In this document: piece by piece, positions 1 through 10,044 of the stretch
Position numbering within the stretch: the first letter of the stretch is position 1
Layout: each line of letters opens with the position of its first letter
Source: Ilyonectria destructans
Taxonomy: Eukaryota; Ascomycota; Sordariomycetes; Hypocreales; Nectriaceae
Assembly (NCBI GenBank): GCA_020740775.1
Contig: JAHEWK010000006.1
Span: 186,001-250,000 of the forward strand
Length of the DNA stretch: 64,000 nt
Direction of reading: 5' to 3'
Program-made: the position numbers and the translations under genes
The notes under the pieces: model-generated
What the model was told of the DNA's origin: nothing
What the model saw: the letters and a program-made list of their open reading frames with translations, nothing else
The model's database searches: none

Positions 1-159
1 AGACTTCGGCTCATGGCACGGAAGCGGCAGTTTCGGAATCTCTCGCAGGCTCGCGACGTCCTGGAGGATCTTTGGGATCTGCGCAAAATGAGGCAGGGTG
101 TCAACGCCGACTGGACGCAGATATTGGATGCATCTGGGGAGGACTTGTTGCTGACCTAG
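1..159 (+). CDS. 3' end of an unidentified protein gene (partial)
   Basis: Frame 1 is open from the first base to a TAG at 157-159 and gives 52 residues rich in Arg, Leu, Asp and Glu. A block of alternating charged and hydrophobic residues (ARKRQFRNLSQARDVLEDLW) looks like an amphipathic helix. The composition is protein-like and differs from the shadow frames. It could be the last exon of a gene that begins outside the window, such as a regulator with a helical C-terminus. I do not recognise the family. The call rests only on composition and on the open frame reaching the window edge. Confidence 0.4.
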   Translation, partial: RLRLMARKRQFRNLSQARDVLEDLWDLRKMRQGVNADWTQILDASGEDLLLT

Positions 160-564
160 CGGTATGTCGCTGCAACACTAAGACGGCCCACCGCATCGTG
201 TACTGCAGATGGAGATGCGGAGTACCTTGGGCCTGGCGCGGAGAAGAACGCCATACATGTGATACTGATACAGCACCCTTTTTGGTCAGTCATGATGGCC
301 AAACTTGCACATCCCCTTGACGCAACAAGACGAGGTTGCTAACCATGGAAACCAGACCTACATGGAGGATGATGACGTGACCATGGGAGATTCAAAGTCG
401 CCTTAACTACTTCCAAAAATTCCTAGCAATTGATTATTCTGTTAGGATGCCGTACGCAAATACCGTTATCGCAGCCCCCAACCCATCTTGAACTCATACC
501 AACCCATGCCCGCGCCTCCTGCTCCATTTACGGCGGTATTGCCCGAGCTCCTTTGCTTCTCTCC
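160..564. other. Intergenic, convergent 3' ends
   Basis: This 405 bp stretch lies between the partial plus-strand gene and the 3' end of the minus-strand dehydrogenase. I see no conserved reading frame, RNA gene or repeat in it. It should contain both 3' UTRs. Confidence 0.5.
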
Positions 565-1747
565 TCAGCTTGAGACCTTGTTGACGGGAGTGAGTGGCTT
601 CCCGTCGCCGAGGAAATAAGCCTCGAGGTTCTTCATGGCGATTTCTTCGAATTTCTGCCTTTATCAGCAATGACACTCGGAAAACATGGCCCGCGGGCTG
701 GCATCTCACCCTATCAGCATCAATTGTGCTCCCAGCCATGTGTGGAAGAAGTGTAACTCTCCAACTCTTGAGCAACCGCGGGTTAATCACAGGTCTAGCC
801 CATGGTTAGAAAAAGGGCCAAAGTAGTATTAGTCAAGGATTCATCACGTACTCATCGTGGAATACGTCCAAACCCGCACTTGTGATATGGCCAGTCTCGA
901 GCGCATCCGCCAAGGCGTCTTCGTCAACGCACTTGCCCCGTCCAATGTTGACCACTCTGCTCCCTCTCTTCATCATTGCCAGCGTGGTGGCATTGACGAG
1001 ATGATGCGTCGCAGGGGTATGGGGACAGGTGAGCAGCAAGCAGTCACAGGCTTTGAGTAGAGACTCGACAGTGTCGTGGTAGACCGCATTGCCGAGGCTC
1101 TCTTCGACGTCGGGGGTTTTCCTGCGGCTATCAAAGTAGTGTATCGCCATGCCCAGAGCTCGAGCTCGTCTTGCCACTGCCGTGCCGATGCCGCCCATTC
1201 CAACGATCCCGAGGACCTTGCCGCCGGGCTCGTATGCCTCGGCGCACATGTCCTGGACGTGAAACTGCCGCGCTTCTCCCTTTTCTCGCAACGTCAGCTC
1301 GCCAAACGAGGTGAAGCGGAAGACGGCGAGGATGAGGAAGAGGCCAATGTCGGCGGTGGACTCGGTTGCGCCGCCGGCACCGTTGCAGTACCATATTCCT
1401 CTTCGCTCGAGAGCCTCGACGTCCTCACCATCGTAGCCATGGTTGCAATACGAGACGATTTTGCACGATGAGGGCAGATGGTCGACGAGCTCCTTGTCGA
1501 GAGGGGGGAGCATGGTGGGAGAGAGGTTGGGTCGGATGATTCCGTCCACCTTTGAGTATTTACCGCCTGGGGAGAAGGCCTCGATGAGTTCGGCTCGTGA
1601 TTTCAAGTCGTAGATGAGAATGTCCAAGTTCTTGCGGAACCCGGCCCACGCCTCATGCGCAAACATAATGGGCTGGCCGGTGTAAAGGATGGTTGGTTTC
1701 GCCATTGTCATTGTTGAGGCTGATTTTCGAAGAAGCTTGGTGATCAT
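565..1747 (-). CDS. D-isomer-specific 2-hydroxyacid dehydrogenase, NAD(P)-dependent
   Basis: It should reduce a 2-keto acid to a D-2-hydroxy acid (or the reverse) in the cytosol; the substrate cannot be read from sequence. Joining exons 1747-852, 794-710 and 654-565 gives 356 residues, a normal length for the family. The introns are 57 and 55 nt; the first has a GTACGT donor and restores the conserved DEP-NP stretch. The Rossmann motif GMGGIG is at about 183-188. The catalytic trio is present: Arg270 in NIGRG, Glu299 in DVFHDEP, and His317 in LLPHMAGS. Closest in style are fungal glyoxylate/hydroxypyruvate reductase or D-hydroxyisocaproate-type enzymes. Met15 is an alternative start. The aminotransferase next door could supply the keto acid (inference). 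Confidence 0.9.
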
Positions 1748-2516
1748 TTGTCCAATATATCTAGGTACTAGGAGGGTTGAAAAATGTCAGCAAGTACATA
1801 TTCCAGGGTAAGCTTCCACATAAAAGCGAAAGGCCGAAAGGTGGCCGGTCAGTGCCGTCCCAGAGCCAAGGCTCTCCCGAGGTAAAGCGGTGTCATGTCG
1901 TGCCGTTCATTCGAGATGCCCGTGGGCTGCTCAGTATGACTAGGTTCGGAAAGGCCAGACGCAGCAGCGTAAGGCGCGTAAGTTAAAGACTTCAAGTGGT
2001 GTGGAGAAGTGGATTCTTTCAGCCGGTTGTGGCTTACAGGGGTCATCGTCCGCTAGACTGAGACGGGCGTGGTGCTGTGCTTGTGCTCATCATGTTCATC
2101 TAGCGATAGGAATACGTAATTTTATGGACGCAATAAATACAGGGAGCGCGGAAAGCCGCGTCGAAAGGACCCCCCCCTGTTGCGACCTATGTACCTTGTG
2201 TGCTGCCAGAGGCACGCCTGACCCTCATGACTCCGACCTGTGAGCCTGGCTAACAACGCTTAGTTACAGACAGGATTGCTGACGGCTTTTGTCGTGGTAG
2301 ATACATGATGGCTACTTTGAGCTGTGAGACTCTTCTTTATCACAAGATACATTCGGCGCAAAGTGTTGCCTGGTCATTGACGATCTGGAGCTATCCCTTC
2401 CACCCTTCCTCGAGAGACCATTGTCCATCTTATGTGCAATCAATTGACGTGTCGTGTGCAGCCTGAAGCGTTTTCATGTAATAACCTGAGTAACAAACAA
2501 AACGCTTGCTCCGAGC
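1748..2516. other. Intergenic between dehydrogenase promoter and aminotransferase 3' end
   Basis: This 769 bp contains the dehydrogenase promoter and the aminotransferase 3' UTR. I see no credible reading frame, tRNA or repeat. A seven-C run sits near 2170. Confidence 0.5.
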
Positions 2517-4354
2517 TTAGCTTCGAGTCAACTGTAGTCCCTCAAATGCCTGAAACACCGTCTCCTTCACTTTCAGTGCGATTTCTTCAATCTCCTCTCT
2601 TGTGCTGGTATAGGCCGGCGACAAAAGGACGTGATCTCCTTCCACGCCATTCTTGGTGCCCGTTCCCGGATACAAGCTAATGCCGAGATCATTTAGTCCT
2701 TTGGTGTGAACGGCGTTGGCGATGCCGGCAGATGGTGGGAATGGCTCCTTGGTCTTTTTGTCGGCAACAAATTCGATCTGTCCAATATGTGAGCCAGGTT
2801 GCTGCCACTTTGTTCGTGTCACATCACTTACCCCCCAGAACAAGCCCTTGCCGCGAACATTGCCGACATACGGATGGCCATCGAGGTACTTGTGCAGAAG
2901 CTCTCCTAGTAGAGCTCCATTGTCTCGGACCTTTTCGACAAGATTCTCTTCTCGGATGATCCGCTGGACCTCCAACGCCGCGGCACATCCTACAGGGTGG
3001 CCTTGGTATGTGTGCCCGTGCGAGAAAGTCCTATGTGACAGTCAGTCTCGTACGTACAACTGTGGGAGCATCGGACGCGTGCGTACCCGCTCCCGTTCTT
3101 CAGGGTATCTGCAACACGATGGTTGATCAGCATTCCGGCAACCGGCGCATAACCACCACCTAGACCCTTTGCGAGCGTCTGAATATCGGGAGTCACGCCT
3201 TCTTGCTGCCAGGCGTGCAGAGTTCCGGATCGGCCCATGCCAGACATGACTTCTGCGAAAGGGGTGATGAGACATGGCTTAAGGTTTGGCTCGTGATGGC
3301 ATTTGCTCAAGACTTACCGTCGAGAATGAGAAGAGCGCCATACTTGTCGCAGACTTTTCTCATGGCCTTGAAGTAACCGGGGACAGCAGGAACGCAACCC
3401 AGCGTCTGTAAAGGCGTCGTTAGTCGAGTTTGCTGCAACAGGAATGTTGAGGTCCATGACTCCATACCGCTCCAACCACCGGCTCTGCGACAAAGGCACA
3501 GACCGTGTCCGGCCCGACCTCCTGAAACTTTCGGTCAAGCTCCTCGGCCAGCTGTTGAACATAGTCTTCGTTTGTCTGCCCTGCTTTCATGCCCCGGTAC
3601 GCGTTGCAAGCCGATACACGATGGATATTTGGCAAGAGCATATCCTGGAAGAGGCTTCGCCGTGCAACATGGCCGCTCATGGATAGAGATCCCAATGTCG
3701 TGCCGTGATAGGAGCCTTCGCGAGCAATGAAGTTGCCCCGTCTGTGCTGCTTTGGACTGAGCTCCATATAGTACTGACGTGCCATCTTCATGGCCGACTC
3801 CATCGCCTCCGACCCTAGGGGACCTGCTGTTGGTGATGCATCACTCTACAAGGGAAAGATGACTCACCGGAGCACATTATATAGGCTTTTGACATGACTC
3901 CATCAGTTCCATTGACGAGCTCGGCTGCTAGCGCCTCTCCAATAGGGTGTCCGAAGAACATGGAGTTACAGTACGCAAACTTGTCAATCTGCTCAACCAT
4001 GGCCTTCTTAACTCGCTTATTATTGTAGCCGATGCATGCCACGGCCGCGCCGCAGGTCGTATCTGTGATCTTGTGGCCATTGGAGAATGTGAGCTGTTTC
4101 CCATCGCCCGACACCACCTGCAGGGGCGCACTTTTGAGGCTTCGGTGCAGGACGGCGCTGGGTACGTTGTCTTTAGCACCGAAGTCCGGGTCGACACGGC
4201 GCTCGACTGTGGCTGAAGACGTCAAAAAGGTTCTGACCAAAGGAGCCGCCCGGGGTCTCGTCGACCTGAACGAAGGGGCAAAGGTGATGTCGAGGACAGA
4301 TGGAACACCACCGAATGCCCTGAACGGGGCCTTTGACGCGCCTTGGCGGAGCAT
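2517..4354 (-). CDS. Class-III PLP-dependent aminotransferase, probably mitochondrial
   Basis: It transfers an amino group between an omega- or alpha-amino donor and a keto acid using pyridoxal phosphate. Six exons (4354-3868, 3814-3468, 3405-3318, 3252-3087, 3030-2832, 2777-2517) join in frame to 515 residues. The five introns are 53-65 nt with clean donors and acceptors. Family marks are GSEAMESAMKMARQY, SYHGTT, EPVVGA, LILDEV (the PLP-contacting Asp at 307), the Schiff-base Lys336 in LAKGLGGGY, and FSHGHTYQGHP. The first 55 residues are rich in Arg, Ser and Ala with few acidic residues, as in a mitochondrial leader. Fungal relatives are usually annotated only as class-III aminotransferases, so the substrate is unknown. 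It lies upstream of the hydroxyacid dehydrogenase on the same strand. Confidence 0.92.
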
Positions 4355-4858
4355 TTTGACGGGCCGTGGGTGAGGAGAAGGTGCGTTGTAGGTTTGAGTC
4401 TTGAGGACGAGTCGTTTGACTTTGGTCCTTTTAACTAAGAACGAGAGGGGCTTAATAACGTCCCCTCACGCTTTCACCAGTTGTTATTGAATACCTTCTA
4501 GTGGCCGTAAAGTACCGGCTGATACCGAGCTTGTGACGGTTGCCACTTGAGTTGTATCCGGAAAAAGGCGTGGATGCATCTGGGCCGCCTTACGACCTAA
4601 ATGTGCGCGTAGAGTTGGAGTGGAGGCCCGTGTGAGTCGGCGTATTTGGCGCCTGCACTCCCGAAATCGAAGCGTGCAGGGAGTCGATGCGCCATGATGG
4701 AGCCCTGAGTTATAGCGGGCACCGGTTTGATAGGTTCCTTCATTTGCTTGATGGGCGGGAACTTGTGATAGCCAGCAAGCCTAGAGTTGATCACTGAGAG
4801 ACATTTGAAATTGCCCAGCATATGCAACAGGGTCAGTTTATTATTGTTCTGCTTAGAT
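4355..4858. other. Intergenic: aminotransferase promoter
   Basis: This is 504 bp between the aminotransferase start and the regulator stop, both on the minus strand. It holds the aminotransferase promoter and the regulator 3' UTR. A weak open frame at 4597-4827 has no protein-like features. Confidence 0.45.
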
Positions 4859-5844
4859 TCAAACTATCTTATTCAAAATTGATTCAAGTACATACGCATC
4901 CCACGGTATCCGGCATGTCCCTCCAGATGCCTCCGGTCCGGCTTCTCTGCAGGCCACAGAACTCTGGCCCCTGGAGGCTGGGCAAGGCAAGAGCAAGGCA
5001 GTTATGTCTGCTCCGGCACAATAACATGTAGGCGGGGCGGCGACCTGGGGCACCAATTGGAAGGAATCAGCCGGGTACTCCCAGTCCATCTGATTCTGCC
5101 GTGGCTCTTCTTCTTCTCCGTTCATGCCGCTCCCGTCCGGAGCCGAGCCGGCCTGGCCCTGCAGTTCTTGTTGGTTGGAGCCGAGTCCATCCCATGGGCG
5201 CCTTAATAAATGGTCTTCAAATCCCATCATGGCAGCGATGGCGTTTTCATCCAAGGCCCCGAGGATAAGCTCCCACTCATCCACCCGGGAATCGATGACT
5301 AGGTCCAGCGAGCTCGGCTGCTCTGATTGTTCTGTATCGGCGGCTGACAAGGAGAGGCTCGACGGTGTTGGTAAAGCCGAACGTCTCATCTCAGCTTTCT
5401 TCATGGTGGTGTTCTTTGGTGATGCGTTCTGTATCCCCTCTTCGGTTGATGCACGACTTTGCGGTACTTCTTCTGCCGACTTCTGGGGGCATACTGGTTT
5501 GCCCTTCGTTGTGTTGGCCACCGTTGCCGAGCCCGGGAATTGATTTCGTGATGTATAATGTCGAGACACGGTATCCCGCCTGTACAGAGTCAATTTCAGC
5601 GTTCAGAGCCGGGGGTACTCGGTTGAGAAGACGGCACCCACCATTTTGTTTTCCGCGACGGTCCTAATACACACTCTTCCATGTCGGTGCTGCAGTTGGC
5701 ACATGGCATCCCCTGTATGCTGTCGCAACGAACCTTTTTGGTTCGGCACGGCTGGCACGCATACCTAGCGCGGTTGAGTCGAAGATTGTCCGTCTTTTTT
5801 GAGAGAGAAGTCGGGTGGTTGGAAGGGATTCCAATCGTGGGCAT
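4859..5844 (-). CDS. Zn2Cys6 (Gal4-type) transcription factor, small
   Basis: This is a nuclear DNA-binding regulator. Exons 5844-5642 and 5579-4859, with a 62 nt intron (GTGGGT donor, TACAG acceptor), give 307 residues. Six cysteines at 30, 33, 40, 48, 51 and 58 have the C-x2-C-x6-C-x7-C-x2-C-x6-C spacing of a Zn2Cys6 cluster, followed by a basic RKTK linker. The rest is low-complexity Ser, Pro, Gln and Glu, and no fungal_trans domain is seen. The length and layout resemble AflR-like pathway regulators. It sits beside an aminotransferase, a hydroxyacid dehydrogenase and a permease and may control them (inference). The start is the first ATG before the cluster; an upstream exon cannot be excluded. 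Confidence 0.85.
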
Positions 5845-6945
5845 ACCGTCGCGGGCAGCTGTATGTGCCTAGCATCTATTTGGGTTCGTGTTCGAGAAGG
5901 GTGCAATTTGCAAGGCTGATGGGCAAATATAGAGCAGATGGGTTGAAGAGGGTGGCAGCTTTTCCTAGAGTCGAAAAGCTGTAAAACAATCCGCGATTTA
6001 TTGAGACTTTGGACCATCCTCGCCATCTGAAGCGCCCCGTCGAGACTCTTGGAACAAGCACTACTGACATGATGAACGCCCTATGCGCCCTGGCCTGCCT
6101 CTCCATACTCTTGTCAGCATAGGGGTAGAGGCTCCCTGCCCCAACCCACTGTAGACTGCGGAGTAGCTTACGAAGTAGTTCCACCCCTTATCTTTGTCGC
6201 CACCTCATTACGCTGGCGCCACTCCGTACAGTATCCTATGTGGAGACGTAGAGACATTCGTAGAATAACGTGTCTCAAAGCATGACTCGAATAACGGTGT
6301 GATGACTGACTAGCGAGCTAGGGGCGGCAAGAGGTGTGTCAGGACGTGGTTGACCGATGTTGCTAGTTGCTAGTTGCTTAGCATCTCAGGCATAAATTGG
6401 GACGCCTCAGACCACTCGTCAGACACCCAGACCCACCACCGGACATTTATGGTTTCTCCGCAAGTTGCGTGCGGAGAGCGACAGCCGAGATCCATTCATA
6501 CCACGCCGCGTATTTGGCGTCGCTGGCTGCTTGACCATCGATAAGAGCTGAGGACGAACTTGGGTACTGAGTACTCGTACTCGCGAACTACCAAAAAAAC
6601 TCTGTCAACTCTCGCAGCCTAGCGTCTCCATTTAACCGCGAAAACATCACAAACAGCCTATTTTATTGTTTGCTTTTTCTTTGATGGAGACGCTTGGCAG
6701 CGCGAGTTGACAGAGTTTTTACGATAAGCCCCCCCGACGAGTTGTCAGTTGATCTCAGGGCCGTCTGAAGAATTAAGCGATACGTAGACAAGTTCAAATA
6801 AAGCCTATGTTGTGGTCAAAGTCTGTGATGTACGCGAAGAATAAAAATCTCCAAGTCGCCTCAAGCTAGCTATGGCAGGGTAAAGACTAACTTCACCCAT
6901 GAGTCCTCCAACCAAAAGTCTTCTAGATGCAAAACACCCTTCAAA
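5845..6945. other. Intergenic between regulator and permease
   Basis: This 1.1 kb holds the regulator promoter and the permease 3' UTR. Apart from the fold-back element at 6595-6720 I see nothing defined. Short duplications such as GCTAGTTGCTAGTTGCT occur near 6360. Confidence 0.45.
6595..6720. repeat. 126 bp fold-back (MITE-like) element
   Basis: The first and last ~38 bp are imperfect inverted copies. Both arms begin AAAAACTCTGTCAACTC and continue to a shared AGCGTCTCCAT, with a few mismatches between. About 48 bp of AT-rich sequence separates them. The two arms could form a long hairpin. I could not identify a clean target-site duplication in the flanks. The structure fits a miniature inverted-repeat transposable element or a relic of one; a transcribed hairpin is the alternative. 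Confidence 0.6.
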
Positions 6946-8573
6946 CTAAACAGAGTTGGAATTATCTGCACAAGCCCAAGCCTTGGATCCCCCATCAGCC
7001 TTGTAAGAGTCAATAATTCCAACGATTGTACCATATGTGCCCGCAATGGTGAGGAAGGTACCGACAATGATAAGACTAGCATTCAAAGCCACCAAGAGGT
7101 ACCACTTCGATGATCCCCGGCGTTCATTGCCCTTCCAGTTGTCATAGAACCACATACCCCCGAGAGGCTGAAAGCACATGAGCGTACCGAAGAGGGCTCC
7201 AATAAGAGAGACAAGGCCGCCGAAAACAGGAATACCGCTGGCAATGCAATACGCCGTGACAGCTACGCCGGAGACACAGCCAAGCCAGGTTGCCCAATGC
7301 ACGAAGGTATTCGCACTCAGGTGCTTGGATCCTCGCAAAATGCGGACGAAGATGTGTTTGCTCGACAGCTAGATACTTGTAAGCATAAGGTCCCGGTAAC
7401 ATGAGGATACCACATACATGAGTGCTCAGAGTCGAACTAGCGAGCAAGCCAGGGAGAGCAATGCCATAGCTGATCTTCTTGATAAGACTGCCAGCAGAGC
7501 CTAGGGCAGGCGAAGCGACATATGACCCGCAATAGTAGTAGACAACGATTCCGATGACAAGGTAGACAAGAGTAATGGCTGTCTGGCAGAGTAGCAAGGC
7601 CTTCGTGAAATGACGATGGTCGCGCATTTCGGCAACGATTGGGAAGTAAAAGGGTGTTCCAGCGTAGGCAAAAATAAAGGTCGAAACTGCTGTAATGCCT
7701 TCTGTGAAGCTCGGGTGGGCAACGATTCTGTAATCAGACTCCCAGGGACCCTCGGGTGCCAGGTCAGGACGGTCCTGCACGCCAACAGCGATAGTTACAG
7801 CCAAGACTGCGCATGTTAGACATGATGACACTGTCTAGGAGGAAGTACATACTGGCAACAACGATCGCTGCCAAGCCGACCCAAGCAAGGATGGTAATGC
7901 GGCCGAGAGTGCGGATGCTGGCAAAGCAGAAGACTGTAATAGCTGCAACTGCTACGAACACGGCGGTACAAGCCCCATGAGTAGAGACGGCGTTGAGGCC
8001 AATGGAAATACCGAGCATGCCGGAACCGGCAGCAAAGACCAAAACTATACAGTCAGTACAGTTTCCGCCAGATCCTGATTTCTTTTACCTACACAGGATA
8101 AATCCGAGAGAAAACAGCTCTCGGCCGATGGGGCCGAATATGATGGCTGCTATATCATCGATTCTGTATACCTTGGGATGATTGAGCTTAAAGCCGCCGA
8201 TAATATAGGAGGCATAGGTTATAAGACCAGCTATAGCCAGCAAGCAGATAACGCCTGGGACTATGCCTAAAGTATTAAAAGCAGCCGGAATCGACAACAT
8301 ACCCAGCCCAAGCTGGGTCTTCATTATGAGAACCGACGATCCAATCCATCCAACCTAAGAGAATGTGAGCCCTGCGAGTACTTATTGATTCGAAAGAGAG
8401 AGCCGTACATTGCGGTAGTTGGGGCTGTCTTCTGTGATGGTTCTAAAGACAGCATTATAGGTCGTAGTAGGTTCTATAACCTCTCCTTTCTCAGTCTGCA
8501 AAGGAGATGCAGCTAAAGCCTCTAGGTCTTTCTTATCGATGTGTATTTCGGGCGTCGATTGGTAGTGGTCTAT
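6946..8573 (-). CDS. AAAP-family amino-acid permease (Aa_trans), start codon apparently lost
   Basis: A polytopic membrane transporter for neutral amino acids, Mtr-like. Exons 8573-8409, 8354-8093, 8044-7853, 7806-7418 and 7368-6946 join in frame with 46-54 nt introns. Family marks are PNYRNVGWIGSSVLIMKTQ at the first membrane segment, GLGMLSIP, AAGSGMLGISIGLNAVSTHG, FAYAGTPFYFPIVAEM and KHIFVRILRGSKHLS. About eleven hydrophobic segments are visible. Read from codon 8573-8571 the protein would be 476 residues, the usual family length, but that codon is ATA. I find no in-frame ATG between it and the conserved core, and no convincing upstream exon. Either the start was lost by ATG-to-ATA, or a short first exon splices onto the TTTTCAG acceptor just before this codon. 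Confidence 0.8.
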
Positions 8574-9730
8574 GGCTGAAAATTGAAGGGAGCTGGATGA
8601 TAGAGCAGCGCGGCCCGATCTTGACGACCACAGCGCAATTTATATTGCTCTGTCTATGGCCTGATGACATAACTCAGTGGCGGCTATGTCTAGACTCTGC
8701 TTACCCCAGGTCTCCCGGCCTGTTTGGTAACGGGGTCGGCGAAGGTCTAGGCAAGGGGGTATCTGTTATCTGTCTGGGATGTGACGAGGTTTGTCTAGGG
8801 TCCCCCGTAGAGGCGCTCTGGCCTGACGCTCTATGCTGGATGCTACCAGAGTGGCCACACACCGATAACGGGATTTGTCCGAAAGTGGATCGTTCAAAGC
8901 TGAGACTGCACCATCGTTAGTTGCCCGAGACCTAATCGTCCTGGCTACAAGGCTTCGACATGTACCACACAAGCTTGCAAGCGGTGGTGTTGGCTAAGGG
9001 CACTAGACTTCACTAGGTTGACACGAACATGAAGGGAATGACATCATATCTTGCGATCTGCAGTTACGTAAAAGCCCGCTTCCCCAGAATTTTCTATATG
9101 TAACTCCACTGTGGAGGAGACTTCATAGTACGTAGGAAAGGTGTGTGGGTGAAAGCTCTTGGAGGTCTGCGGAGAAGCTGCATCAGCCCATCGCCATCGA
9201 ATGGTTATTGAGGCGGGAAGTTGTAGAAGAGATTAGGACTGGTTCTTATTTACGCTCATTACGCTCCTTTGAGCTAACGGTTAATGGGAAGAGATAGCAC
9301 GAAAGATACGCAACAGAAACCAGATACGGGATGCTATGAGAGCCAGGGCGCCACCTGGAAAAACGCGGGGGCGGATACGGGGTAAACCAGGACCTGAAAG
9401 CCGCTATGGGTTCTCCTGATAATGGAGCAAGGATCTTGTGTAGTAATTAGTTCAAAAGTTGGGTGTAGTCGAAAGTTTTGTGCCGTAGATGATATGTGGA
9501 TAGACCCAGACCGGCAAATGCTCAAGGATACGCCAAATACGCCGGGGCTCATACGCACCGAGGGATAATAGATAACTAGACGCATGGGGGTGCCTTTAAC
9601 ATGATGACCCCACACCCAGGCGCCGGCTAACTAGTTGCTTACTGTTAGGGTGTGTGTGGGCCTCGTCGGTTGAAACCTCTGTTATAAGGTTATCCTTTGG
9701 GTTATCCCCGACACATTCCTGTATACATTC
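8574..9730. other. Intergenic between permease and AT isochore
   Basis: This 1.16 kb contains the permease promoter and the transition into the transposon block. Base composition is normal up to about 9650. No protein-like frame or RNA gene is seen. Confidence 0.45.
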
Positions 9731-9846
9731 TGTTGGAATATAACTCTATATAATGAAACCTCTAATAGATTGATATTCGGACCTTAGTTAGAAGGGGGGG
9801 TATAATAACCCCTCTTCCAGCTAATTCAGATAATAAGAATAAGTAA
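9731..9846 (+). mobile_element. Truncated, diverged Copia LTR
   Basis: It starts TGTTGGAATATAACTCTATA and then tracks the 176 bp LTR of the neighbouring Copia elements: CTCTATATAAnGAAACC, an AGATTnATAT block, a C/G-run block, then CAGCTnATnC-GATAATnnGAAT. It is diverged but hardly RIP-mutated. It runs into the left LTR of Copia A, which has the opposite orientation. It is probably a solo LTR or end of an older related element. Confidence 0.5.
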
Positions 9847-9868
9847 TTATTAATATTATTATTATTAA

Positions 9869-10044
9869 TAGATTTAATACAGTTAATTTAATTGTTATAA
9901 TAGTATTTAATTAATAATTATAATTATAATAATTAATTTAAGTTATTTAAATTAGCTAAATAAGAGGTTATTAGACTCTTTTTATAACTAAAGTTTTAAT
10001 ATTAATCTACTAAAGGTTTTTTTATATAAAGTCTCTTTTTAATA
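9869..10044 (-). repeat. Copia A LTR (3' LTR of the minus-strand element)
   Basis: 176 bp long, matching 14849-15024 directly and 15154-15329 and 30789-30964 in inverted orientation. Shared blocks include the reverse of CTATATAAGGAAACCTTCAG. Internal sequence beyond 10044 matches, inverted, the stretch just left of the 30789 LTR. Confidence 0.8.

Noticed and set aside
1076..1471. Plus-strand 131-residue frame inside the hydroxyacid dehydrogenase
   Set aside because: It is the antisense shadow of exon 1, which encodes all catalytic motifs on the minus strand.
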